Assembly: GCA_002309835.1 (NCBI GenBank)
Contig: DBYL01000033.1
Location: 46,868 to 77,997, forward strand
Reading direction: 5' to 3'
From: Bacteroidales bacterium UBA1187
GTDB lineage: Bacteria; Bacteroidota; Bacteroidia; Bacteroidales; Paludibacteraceae
Length of the DNA: 31,130 nt
The translations under genes and the position numbers were made by a program. This document shows positions 15,289 to 22,120 of the stretch, piece by piece (positions within the stretch are counted from its first letter, which is position 1; each line of letters starts with the position of its first letter). Below the pieces are notes generated by a model. It made no database searches. It was not told the origin of the DNA and saw only the letters and a list, made by a program, of their open reading frames with translations.

Positions 15289-17337
15289 ATGAAGCACATT
15301 AAACTAATTATTGCAGCCTTAGGCTGCATGGTGGCAAGTTTGGCTTATGCTACTTGTACACCGGTAAATGAAACCTATCTAACTACCGGTTTTGGCGACT
15401 GTACTACAGACGATAGCCAGTGTTGGTCATGGCACTCCACGTATAGTTGTGGTTACGGCACTGCCTATAATAAAGGCAAAGATACAGGCTATAAGGCGCA
15501 TCTCTTTACTCCTGCATTGGACTTTACAGGTGCAGAGTCGGTAACGATTTCATTCCAGCATTCCCATAAGTTTGGTGATGGTGAAAACGTGCAAACGGAC
15601 TACACTCTCTGGGTAACAAAGGATTATAAAGGTAGTTATGCAGCATCTACCTGGCAACAGTTGGATATTCCGACTTACGGTACTAATTCCAACTGGACGT
15701 ACGTAGTGCCAAGTATCAATGTACCATTGGACTATGTAGGCAGTAACACTGTATTTGCATTTACGTATAACAATGGTTCCCCTACAGGAACATGGCAGTT
15801 AAAGAACGTTAATATCGTTTCCACTTGTGCCGGAGGTGGTATCGCCTCTCCTGTTCCTGTGCCAGAAGTAGGTGACGGACGTCTTAAAATCTTTGCACAG
15901 AACCTCAAAAATTATTATGTTAATTACAATGCCGGCCGTGGTAAGTATGCAAACTCTGTTGCGGAGAAAACACATAAACTCGTCAATGCAGCAATGATAA
16001 TTAATCCTGATATCTTAGCGTTCTGCGAAGTAGAAGCGCAACCCGAAGCACTCGCGTTGATAGCGGACTCTCTGAACGGACGGGTAGAAGGAACACCATT
16101 CGTAGTAGTAACGGATGATGATGCTGTAGAAGAGTGGGATGCAACATATGACAATAATATAAAGTCCGGTTTTATCTATCGCTCTGACAAAGTGAAGCCA
16201 TATGGTACTAACCATGCAGCTACTAGCGCTAACTATTTCAAGAATACGCTGCGTATTCAGGTATTTGAGGAACTGGAGACAGGAGCACGTTTCACACTCT
16301 CGATGAACCACTTTAAGGCGAAAGATAATACGGAAGATGCAGGTAATGAGAAACGCAAGATTAACTCCCGTCAACTATTGCAAGGACTGGCGTCGTATGC
16401 TTCTGATCCTGATATCTTGATTGTAGGAGATTTGAACTGCCCTGTAGGAGAAGATCCGGTGGATACCTTAATAGGTCTTGGCTATGCGGAGCAACTGCTC
16501 AAATATGACGCTTCGGCATATTCGCATTGTTATGATAATGTGGGTAGCCTCATTGACCATGCCCTTGCTAACGCATCAATGGCTGAACAAATCACAGGTG
16601 CCGGCGTCTTCCATATCTGCGCGCCTTGTGGTGAATATGGCGATGTGAATGCCGCTTATAGTTATAGCGACCACGATGCATATGTAGTTGCTCTCAATCT
16701 TACAGCGCCGGCAAAACCGACAGAGTGCGAAGATATTGATGTGACTTTGGTTCCTACAGGAGGCACTTCCTTCTCTCCGATGACCTCGGAGAGCGTAAGC
16801 GGAACGTGGTATTGGCAGTACAATGCTTCTTATGGTGCTAAATGTCAGGATAAAGGTGGAGAAGACTGGTTGTTTACTCCGGAATATAATCTTGCTATGA
16901 GCAAGGATATATCCTTGTCCTTCCAGCATACTATCGGCTACGGTAACACAAGTAATTTGACGAATGAGCAGACATTATGGGTCACCTCCAATTTCCAAGG
17001 TTCTGTGGCTTCTTCCGAATGGACGCAACTGACAATTCCGACTTATCCTACTGGTACGAATTGGTCGTTTGTTAGTACGACGGTAAATGTTCCGGAGAAT
17101 GTAGTAGGAGCGAACACCGTTTTTGCTTTCAAATACAAAGTGGCAAGTGATGCAAGTAATTCTCCTACCTGGGAAATCAAGAACCTAAAGATTAAGGCCA
17201 CCTGTAAGGGAACCACCGAAGGTATCGAAGACTTGCAGACCGACCAGCGGGCACGCAAGACCCTCGAGAACGGGCAACTCATCCTTACCCTTCCCGATGG
17301 AACGAAGTACAACGTCATCGGTCTTCAAATCCGCTGA
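15289..17337 (+). CDS. Secreted endonuclease/exonuclease/phosphatase-fold protein with two flanking beta-sandwich domains
   Basis: 682 residues with a signal peptide (about 1-21, ending SLAYA). Two similar choice-of-anchor-J-like domains (about 25-185 and 485-645; both contain FTPxxxxxxSxxISFQHxxxxG and LWVTxxxxGS) flank an EEP domain (about 198-475). EEP residues visible are Asn205, Glu247 (AFCEVEAQPEA), Asp381 and Asn383 (VGDLNCP) and Ser460-Asp461-His462 (SDHDAY). It probably hydrolyses extracellular nucleic acid or a phosphodiester; the substrate is not known. The C-terminus (GQLILTLPDGTKYNVIGLQI) resembles a short tail seen on many secreted Bacteroidales proteins and may be a reduced sorting signal. 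It is the last gene of the ansA operon. Confidence 0.82.
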   Translation: MKHIKLIIAALGCMVASLAYATCTPVNETYLTTGFGDCTTDDSQCWSWHSTYSCGYGTAYNKGKDTGYKAHLFTPALDFTGAESVTISFQHSHKFGDGENVQTDYTLWVTKDYKGSYAASTWQQLDIPTYGTNSNWTYVVPSINVPLDYVGSNTVFAFTYNNGSPTGTWQLKNVNIVSTCAGGGIASPVPVPEVGDGRLKIFAQNLKNYYVNYNAGRGKYANSVAEKTHKLVNAAMIINPDILAFCEVEAQPEALALIADSLNGRVEGTPFVVVTDDDAVEEWDATYDNNIKSGFIYRSDKVKPYGTNHAATSANYFKNTLRIQVFEELETGARFTLSMNHFKAKDNTEDAGNEKRKINSRQLLQGLASYASDPDILIVGDLNCPVGEDPVDTLIGLGYAEQLLKYDASAYSHCYDNVGSLIDHALANASMAEQITGAGVFHICAPCGEYGDVNAAYSYSDHDAYVVALNLTAPAKPTECEDIDVTLVPTGGTSFSPMTSESVSGTWYWQYNASYGAKCQDKGGEDWLFTPEYNLAMSKDISLSFQHTIGYGNTSNLTNEQTLWVTSNFQGSVASSEWTQLTIPTYPTGTNWSFVSTTVNVPENVVGANTVFAFKYKVASDASNSPTWEIKNLKIKATCKGTTEGIEDLQTDQRARKTLENGQLILTLPDGTKYNVIGLQIR

Positions 17338-17344
17338 TAAAAAA

Positions 17345-17375
17345 ATAGAGGTTCTCAATTGCTGAGGACCTCTAT
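17345..17375. terminator. Shared terminator between convergent genes
   Basis: ATAGAGGTTCTCA (17345-17357) and TGAGGACCTCTAT (17363-17375) form a 13-bp stem with one wobble pair and a 5-nt loop. On the minus strand the stem is followed by TTTTTTATC, a good intrinsic terminator for the S41 gene. On the plus strand the T tail is weak. The right arm and loop encode the last residues and the left arm contains the S41 stop codon (17355-17357). Confidence 0.8.
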
Positions 17376-18965
17376 TGCTTTCTTGGTGATTTCATCATCT
17401 CTTTCGAAGAGCGGGAAGAAACCGTCATCGCCTAATATATTTCGAACAATATAGGCATGCAACAGTCGCGTCATCAATGGGCGCGATTTTTGTATCTCTG
17501 CCTCCTTCGGCTCTACACCTTTGGATTCCGCGAATTTCACAAACTCTCCCAGAATATTCTGTTTCTTCAGATAGTTCTCCAGACTCTGCCAATCCTTGTA
17601 TTGGTTGAGTTGCTTGCGGTGCTCATCGGTGTATTTGTACGCAAACTGATACGTGTACGCTAAGTTCACGCAAATGTTGTACCACGGCGTGTTCAGCGTC
17701 GTGTCGCGACCTACGAACACGTCCGGCATGATACCGCCGCCTCCGTGAACAATACGTCCTTTCTTCGTGCGGTACGTCGTGGTGTCTGCGAAATGAATCG
17801 AGTCGGCCGAATAGAACTCTCCGTGCTCGAAGCGCTCCATCAGTTCCTTGTCGTAATCATCTTGGTCGCCTAACGTATACGGCTTCTGGATGCAACGACC
17901 CGAAGGCGTATAGTAACGCGCTACGGTCAGTCGCACTGCACTGCCGTCCGCAAAAGGCATCTGTTGCTGCACCAAACCCTTACCGAACGAACGACGACCG
18001 ACAATAGTCGCGCGGTCATTATCCTGCATCGCGCCTGCGAAGATCTCACTCGCCGAAGCGGAGAAATTATCGATCAGCACCACTAACGGCACGTTCTTAA
18101 ACCGTCCGCTACCATTGGCTTTCGCCTCATAACGCGGATAAGCGCGACCTTGCGAATAGACAATCAACGCTCCTCCTTTCAGGAACTCATTCGCCATTTT
18201 AATCGCCTGGTCCATGTATCCGCCGCTGTTCTCACGCAGGTCCACGATAAAACTCGTCGCACCCTTGGCCGTCAGTTCAGCCATAGCGGTGATGAACTCC
18301 TTATAGGTCGTCTCGCCGAACTTATTCACGCGTACGAAACCGATCTTCTTGCCTTTGCTCTCAATAATAAACTTCGCATCCACGCTGTTCACGGGAATAT
18401 CCCCACGCGTGATAGTGAAATAGAGCGGTTCGGTGACGCCTGCGCGCAGGACGCCGAGTTTCACTTTTGTGCCTTTCTCGCCGCGCAAGGTCTTCATCAC
18501 CTTCTCGTTATTGATTTTCTTACCTACGAATGTACTGTCGTCTACGCTCACGAGTTTGTCGCCCGCCAGCACTCCTACGCCCTCACTCGGACCACCTGCA
18601 ATCACGGCGATGATACGCACCGTGTCTTGCTGGATGGAGAACTGCACACCGATACCGGAGAACGAACCCGCTAACTCCGAGTTCACCATCTCCAGGTCCT
18701 CCGCAGGGATATACGCGCTGTGCGGATCCAGTTTCTTCACGATCTCCGTCATCGCCTCATCGGTGATGCTATCGATATTGAGACTGTCCACATACGCATT
18801 TTCCATCAACTGCAACAGACGATCTACTTTGGAGAGCTCCAACTGCAGTCTGCCGTCCTGATACACGATACGTTGGGCGGATGCTTTCTGACTCAGTGTG
18901 ATGCCGATGAGAATACCCATCGCCACACCGAGAACGGATAATGTAGGGATAATATACTTTTTCAT
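17355..18965 (-). CDS. S41-family C-terminal processing peptidase
   Basis: 536 residues. An N-terminal signal or anchor (about 5-30) puts it in the periplasm. A PDZ domain (about 95-175, SFSGIGVQFSIQQDTVRII) precedes the protease domain (about 200-370) with VDLRENSGGY and the catalytic dyad Ser304 (in FSASASEIFAGA) and Lys329 (in RRSFGKG). The C-terminal extension of about 165 residues is common in Bacteroidota members. Such tail-specific proteases trim or degrade periplasmic proteins by their C-termini. The gene follows the dCMP deaminase by 45 nt and ends in the shared terminator, so it closes the long minus-strand run. Bacteroidota have several paralogues, hence no symbol. Confidence 0.93.
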   Translation of the reverse strand: MKKYIIPTLSVLGVAMGILIGITLSQKASAQRIVYQDGRLQLELSKVDRLLQLMENAYVDSLNIDSITDEAMTEIVKKLDPHSAYIPAEDLEMVNSELAGSFSGIGVQFSIQQDTVRIIAVIAGGPSEGVGVLAGDKLVSVDDSTFVGKKINNEKVMKTLRGEKGTKVKLGVLRAGVTEPLYFTITRGDIPVNSVDAKFIIESKGKKIGFVRVNKFGETTYKEFITAMAELTAKGATSFIVDLRENSGGYMDQAIKMANEFLKGGALIVYSQGRAYPRYEAKANGSGRFKNVPLVVLIDNFSASASEIFAGAMQDNDRATIVGRRSFGKGLVQQQMPFADGSAVRLTVARYYTPSGRCIQKPYTLGDQDDYDKELMERFEHGEFYSADSIHFADTTTYRTKKGRIVHGGGGIMPDVFVGRDTTLNTPWYNICVNLAYTYQFAYKYTDEHRKQLNQYKDWQSLENYLKKQNILGEFVKFAESKGVEPKEAEIQKSRPLMTRLLHAYIVRNILGDDGFFPLFERDDEITKKAIEVLSN

Positions 18966-18978
18966 TGTTATGTCATCT

Positions 18979-18998
18979 CCCTTCCTTTCAGGGAAGGG
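18979..18998 (-). repeat. Small GC-rich hairpin between dCMP deaminase and S41 gene
   Basis: CCCTTCC-TTTCAG-GGAAGGG forms a 7-bp stem in the 45-bp gap. On the minus strand it is preceded by CCTAACCCCAACC, a word type that recurs at 30256-30306 and 30752. No T run follows, so it is not an obvious terminator; it may be a small dispersed repeat. Confidence 0.45.
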
Positions 18999-19010
18999 TT
19001 GGGGTTAGGC

Positions 19011-19427
19011 CTATTCTTCTATTTTAACAACCTCTATTCCGGCGCGTTTGAGCAGTTCCACGCCATCCATGATGCGATACTCTTCGCCGTAGCACACGCG
19101 CTTGATGCCCGATTGAATAATCAATTTCGAGCACTCCAGACACGGCGAAGCTGTCACGTACAGCGTCGCGCCATCCGAACTGTTGTTCGAGCGGGCCACT
19201 TTTGTCAGCGCATTCGCCTCGGCATGCAGTACGTAGGGCTTGCTCACGTTGTTCTCATCCTCGCAGATATTCTCAAATCCCGAAGGAGTGCCGTTATATC
19301 CGTCCGAGATGATCATCTGGTTTTTCACCAGCAGCGCACCTACTTTGCGACGCACGCAGTAACTGTTCTCAGCCCACGTACGTGCCATCCGCATATATAA
19401 ATAATCACGTTTTTGTTGCTTATCCAT
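19011..19427 (-). CDS. dCMP/cytidine deaminase family protein (ComEB-like)
   Basis: 138 residues from the ATG at 19427, giving MDKQQKRDYLYMRMA; an upstream in-frame ATG at 19457 lies inside mpl. The zinc and catalytic signature is complete: VLHAEANAL (His68, Glu70) and SPCLECSK (Cys96, Cys99). GALLVKNQMIISDGYNGTPSG is typical of deoxycytidylate deaminases, which make dUMP for thymidylate synthesis. The gene overlaps the mpl stop by 8 nt, so the two are coupled. The length is near the family norm of about 150. It is homologous to B. subtilis ComEB, but a metabolic role is the default. Confidence 0.9.
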   Translation of the reverse strand: MDKQQKRDYLYMRMARTWAENSYCVRRKVGALLVKNQMIISDGYNGTPSGFENICEDENNVSKPYVLHAEANALTKVARSNNSSDGATLYVTASPCLECSKLIIQSGIKRVCYGEEYRIMDGVELLKRAGIEVVKIEE

Positions 19428-20757
19428 GTAATAATTCTTTTGCAAATTCCTTAACATCTATGCCGTCAAACGTACCGCTCGACATCATCAATAATGCAGT
19501 ATTGTCGTAGTTTTGACTGCGCAGCGCCTTCTGCAATTCCTCGCTGCTCGTAAACACCTCTACATTTTTCGTGCCAAAAGCCTCGCGCACCTCTTCGGCA
19601 GTAATCGGAGTGAGCCGTTTATGCTCAATCACCTTCGGGTTGAAATACACGTACGCTACGTCTGCTTCGGCCATGCAACCCTTGTATTGCGGCAGGAAAT
19701 CCGCCATCAGACTGCTGAAGGTATGCAACTCCATTGCGGCAACCAGTTTCTTTTCCGGATAGCGTTCGCGAACGGCATTGACGGTTGCCTTGAGTTTGCT
19801 CGGGCTGTGCGCGAAGTCCTTATAGGCTACAGAGTCTTCTATCTCGCAGATCTTCTCCAGACGGTTAGAGGCCCCCGTGAACGTACTGATCTCGCGATAG
19901 AAATCATCAGGCGCCACGCCGATGCAGTGGCACGCTAGCATCGCTGCCTGCAGATTCTGCATGTTATGTTTACCAAACACCTGCATCTCTACCGGTCCCT
20001 CATACGCATCGTAGGGAATAATCGTCATGTCGTCATGGCGTAATGACCTCATCTCCTCCGCAATCTGCTTCAGGTTCTCATCGCCCTTAAACCATATAAA
20101 CGCCCCTTTGGGCTCTACACTTTTTATAAACTTTCTAAACGTATCCACGTACTGCGGGAAAGTCGGGAATACGTTGATATGATCCCACGCGATGCCGGTC
20201 AGGATAGCTACATGCGGGTGATACCAAAGGAACTTACTGCGCAGATCCAACGGACTCGTCAGATACTCATCGCCCTCAAACACAGCATACTTCGCCGTGT
20301 CGCTCAGACGCACCATCCGTTCAAACCCTTCAATCTGCGCACCTACCATATAATCGGCTTCGATGCCCAGGCGCTGCAGCACATAGAGAATCATCGATGT
20401 GGTCGTCGTCTTGCCGTGACTGCCACCTACTACGATGCGAATCTTATCTTTCGTCTGCTCGTAGAGGTACTCGGGGAACGAATAGATCTTCAGTCCCAAC
20501 TCACGCGCTTTCACCAACTCAGGGTTGTCCTCACGGGCATGCATACCGAGGATGATCGCGTCGATATCCTTCGTGATACGCTCGGGATGCCAACCCATTT
20601 CCTCGGGCAGCAGACCTGCCTCACGTAGATGTGTGAGAGCCGGGTCGAAGATCTCATCATCCGACCCGGTCACCACGTATCCTTGCTTGCTGGCTACGGC
20701 TAATGCCAAGTTATGCATCGCCGCCCCGCCGATAGCAATAAAATGAATATGAACCAT
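19420..20757 (-). CDS. mpl: UDP-N-acetylmuramate:L-Ala-gamma-D-Glu-meso-DAP ligase
   Basis: 445 residues, family length. It is a Mur ligase that reattaches recovered murein tripeptide to UDP-MurNAc during peptidoglycan recycling. The N-terminal Rossmann part begins HIHFIAIGGAAMHNLAL, the ATP P-loop is GGSHGKTTTTSM (about 111-122), followed by FEGDEYLTSPLD and ILTGIAWDHINVFPT, all Mpl/MurC-like. The IGGAAMHNLA start and DEIFDPA favour Mpl over MurC, which fits the absence of other mur genes here. It implies meso-DAP peptidoglycan. A dispersed repeat (20023-20049) encodes SLRHDDMT within it. Confidence 0.88.
   Translation of the reverse strand: MVHIHFIAIGGAAMHNLALAVASKQGYVVTGSDDEIFDPALTHLREAGLLPEEMGWHPERITKDIDAIILGMHAREDNPELVKARELGLKIYSFPEYLYEQTKDKIRIVVGGSHGKTTTTSMILYVLQRLGIEADYMVGAQIEGFERMVRLSDTAKYAVFEGDEYLTSPLDLRSKFLWYHPHVAILTGIAWDHINVFPTFPQYVDTFRKFIKSVEPKGAFIWFKGDENLKQIAEEMRSLRHDDMTIIPYDAYEGPVEMQVFGKHNMQNLQAAMLACHCIGVAPDDFYREISTFTGASNRLEKICEIEDSVAYKDFAHSPSKLKATVNAVRERYPEKKLVAAMELHTFSSLMADFLPQYKGCMAEADVAYVYFNPKVIEHKRLTPITAEEVREAFGTKNVEVFTSSEELQKALRSQNYDNTALLMMSSGTFDGIDVKEFAKELLHG
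20023..20049 (-). repeat. Dispersed 27-bp repeat, copy 2 (inside mpl)
   Basis: The minus strand reads GGTCATTACGCCATGACG then ACATGACG. Its last 15 bases, CATGACGACATGACG, are identical to those of the copy before the barrel gene at 29526-29552. It is in frame and encodes about SLRHDDMT. Confidence 0.55.
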
Positions 20758-20770
20758 TTTTGTCTTTGTT

Positions 20771-20837
20771 CTTACAGGCCGTAGGCCGGTCTTACAGTGT
20801 AACGGTCCTACAGCGTAGCGGTCAGGCCAAAGGCCTA
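20771..20837. repeat. Tandem small palindromic units between mpl and tig
   Basis: Four adjacent units share the pattern CYTACAG-n-GTA-n-GGT: 20771-20790, 20791-20806, 20807-20822 and a last CAGGCCAAAGGCCTA at 20823-20837. Each holds its own small palindrome: GGCCGTAGGCC, TTACAGTGTAA, CTACAGCGTAG and AGGCCAAAGGCCT. The last unit contains the tig stop codon (20835-20837). This fills the 77-bp gap almost completely. Confidence 0.75.
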
Positions 20838-21917
20838 CTTGAACAGTTTGTCGAAATCTTCTTGCGAGATCTTCTTCGGCTCAACCTTAGCTACACCCTT
20901 CAGGGCTGCGAAGATCTTATCCTCAACCACGCGCTCAACGATGCCGCGCAACTGGTTCTCGTTCTTCAGCATCTCGGTAGCGTAGTTAGCCAAGTGCTCG
21001 TCTTCTACGTTCATCAGACCGTACTGCATGAACTGCATCTTCGCGATGCGTTTTGCGAAGTCTTCCACTTCCTCTTTCTGTACGTCGATGTTGTATTCCT
21101 TCATGAGCTGGTCCTTCGCGAGATGCCATTTGAGTTCCTCGAGCATCTTGTCAAAGTCCTTATCGAGCTCCTCTTGGGTCATCTTCTCGTTGGTAGCGAG
21201 AACCCAACGTTTGAGGAAGTCAACAGGAAAAGCAACTTTCTCCATCTTCTTGAGGATAGCCTCTTTCGCGTCGATGCCGAAACGATACTTGCTCTCCTCA
21301 GCGAGGCTGCGCTCGATATCTTCTTTCACTTTTGCGCGGAAGCCTTTCAGGTCCTTCGGAGCGTCAGCGCCATATACCTTAGCGAACAACTCAGCGTCAA
21401 CCTTGCACGGTTTAACCTCTGCCTTCGTACCTTTCTCCTTATCCTCCGGGATATACTCGCCGAAACGGCTCGCATATGCCTCTACCTGCTTGTCGATCAT
21501 CTCTTTGGTAGCCTCGATCGTGTATTCAGGCAACTTGTTCTTACCGTTTAACTTAGCGTCGAACTCAGGAGCTACAGCTACGTCGAATGCGAAGGTAAAG
21601 GTGTTCTCGTTCTCGAGATCAATCGGTTTCTGCTCCTCGTTAGGCAGCGGATCACCAAGGATAGCGAGTTTCTTCTCCTCGATGTGCTTCTGCAGATTCT
21701 CGCCTACGAGTTTGTTCAGCACGTCAGCCAGGATACCTTTGCCGTACATCTTCTTTACCAAACCGGCAGGAACCATTCCCGGACGGAAACCCGGCATCTG
21801 CGCCTTATGACGCACTTCTTTCAGTTGCTTGTCAACTTCTGCCTGATAGTCTGCCGGCTCCAGCGTCAGCGTGATTACGGCCTTCAGGTCTTTCAATTCA
21901 CTTTGTTCAATTTTCAT
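20835..21917 (-). CDS. tig: Trigger factor lacking the PPIase domain
   Basis: 360 residues. Trigger factor binds the ribosome exit tunnel and shields nascent chains. The ribosome-docking signature GFRPGMVP (43-50) lies in a normal N-terminal domain (1 to about 125). The C-terminal chaperone arms are recognisable from about residue 172 (DAELFAKVYG, FLKRWVLATNEKMTQEELDKDF, LKWHLAKDQLMKEYNI, MQFMQYGL, final EDFDKLF). Between them, where relatives of about 450 residues carry an FKBP-type prolyl isomerase domain, only a short link is left (about 155-172, EYIPEDKEKGTKAEVKP). The frame is uninterrupted, so this is a clean domain loss. It lies downstream of typA, separated by a palindromic element. 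Confidence 0.9.
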   Translation of the reverse strand: MKIEQSELKDLKAVITLTLEPADYQAEVDKQLKEVRHKAQMPGFRPGMVPAGLVKKMYGKGILADVLNKLVGENLQKHIEEKKLAILGDPLPNEEQKPIDLENENTFTFAFDVAVAPEFDAKLNGKNKLPEYTIEATKEMIDKQVEAYASRFGEYIPEDKEKGTKAEVKPCKVDAELFAKVYGADAPKDLKGFRAKVKEDIERSLAEESKYRFGIDAKEAILKKMEKVAFPVDFLKRWVLATNEKMTQEELDKDFDKMLEELKWHLAKDQLMKEYNIDVQKEEVEDFAKRIAKMQFMQYGLMNVEDEHLANYATEMLKNENQLRGIVERVVEDKIFAALKGVAKVEPKKISQEDFDKLFK

Positions 21918-21962
21918 AATATTGTTGTTTTAATATTTTTTCTTAGTGAAGTAAGAACTCCG

Positions 21963-22113
21963 GTTGTTTAACAGCCTCCCGTTAGGGAAGATTAGTATGA
22001 TACCCTCTCGGAGGCGTGTTTTGTCGAAGGGGGCGGCAAAACACGTCGAGCAAGGGGCGAGTTACTCCGAAGGGTATTATACGCTATCCGAATGGCTACG
22101 GCTGTTAAATAAC
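21963..22113. repeat. 151-bp nested palindromic element between typA and tig
   Basis: Three nested inverted repeats share one centre. The ends are GTTGTTTAACAGCC (21963-21976) and GGCTGTTAAATAAC (22100-22113), 14 bp with one mismatch. The middle arms are GTATGATACCCTCTCGG (21995-22011) and CCGAAGGGTATTATAC (22067-22082). The inner arms are CGTGTTTTG (22015-22023) and CAAAACACG (22037-22045), a perfect 9 bp. The flanks carry AACTCCGG and AACTCCCGG, close to a direct repeat. It contains no gene. It could be a MITE-like insertion, or a folded leader in the typA-tig transcript. Confidence 0.75.
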
Positions 22114-22120
22114 TCCCGGC

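Noticed and set aside
20760..21551. 263-residue open frame on the plus strand opposite tig
   Set aside because: It is antisense to a well-conserved trigger factor gene; its composition (long Leu/Phe runs) is that of a complementary-strand shadow, and it has no family features.
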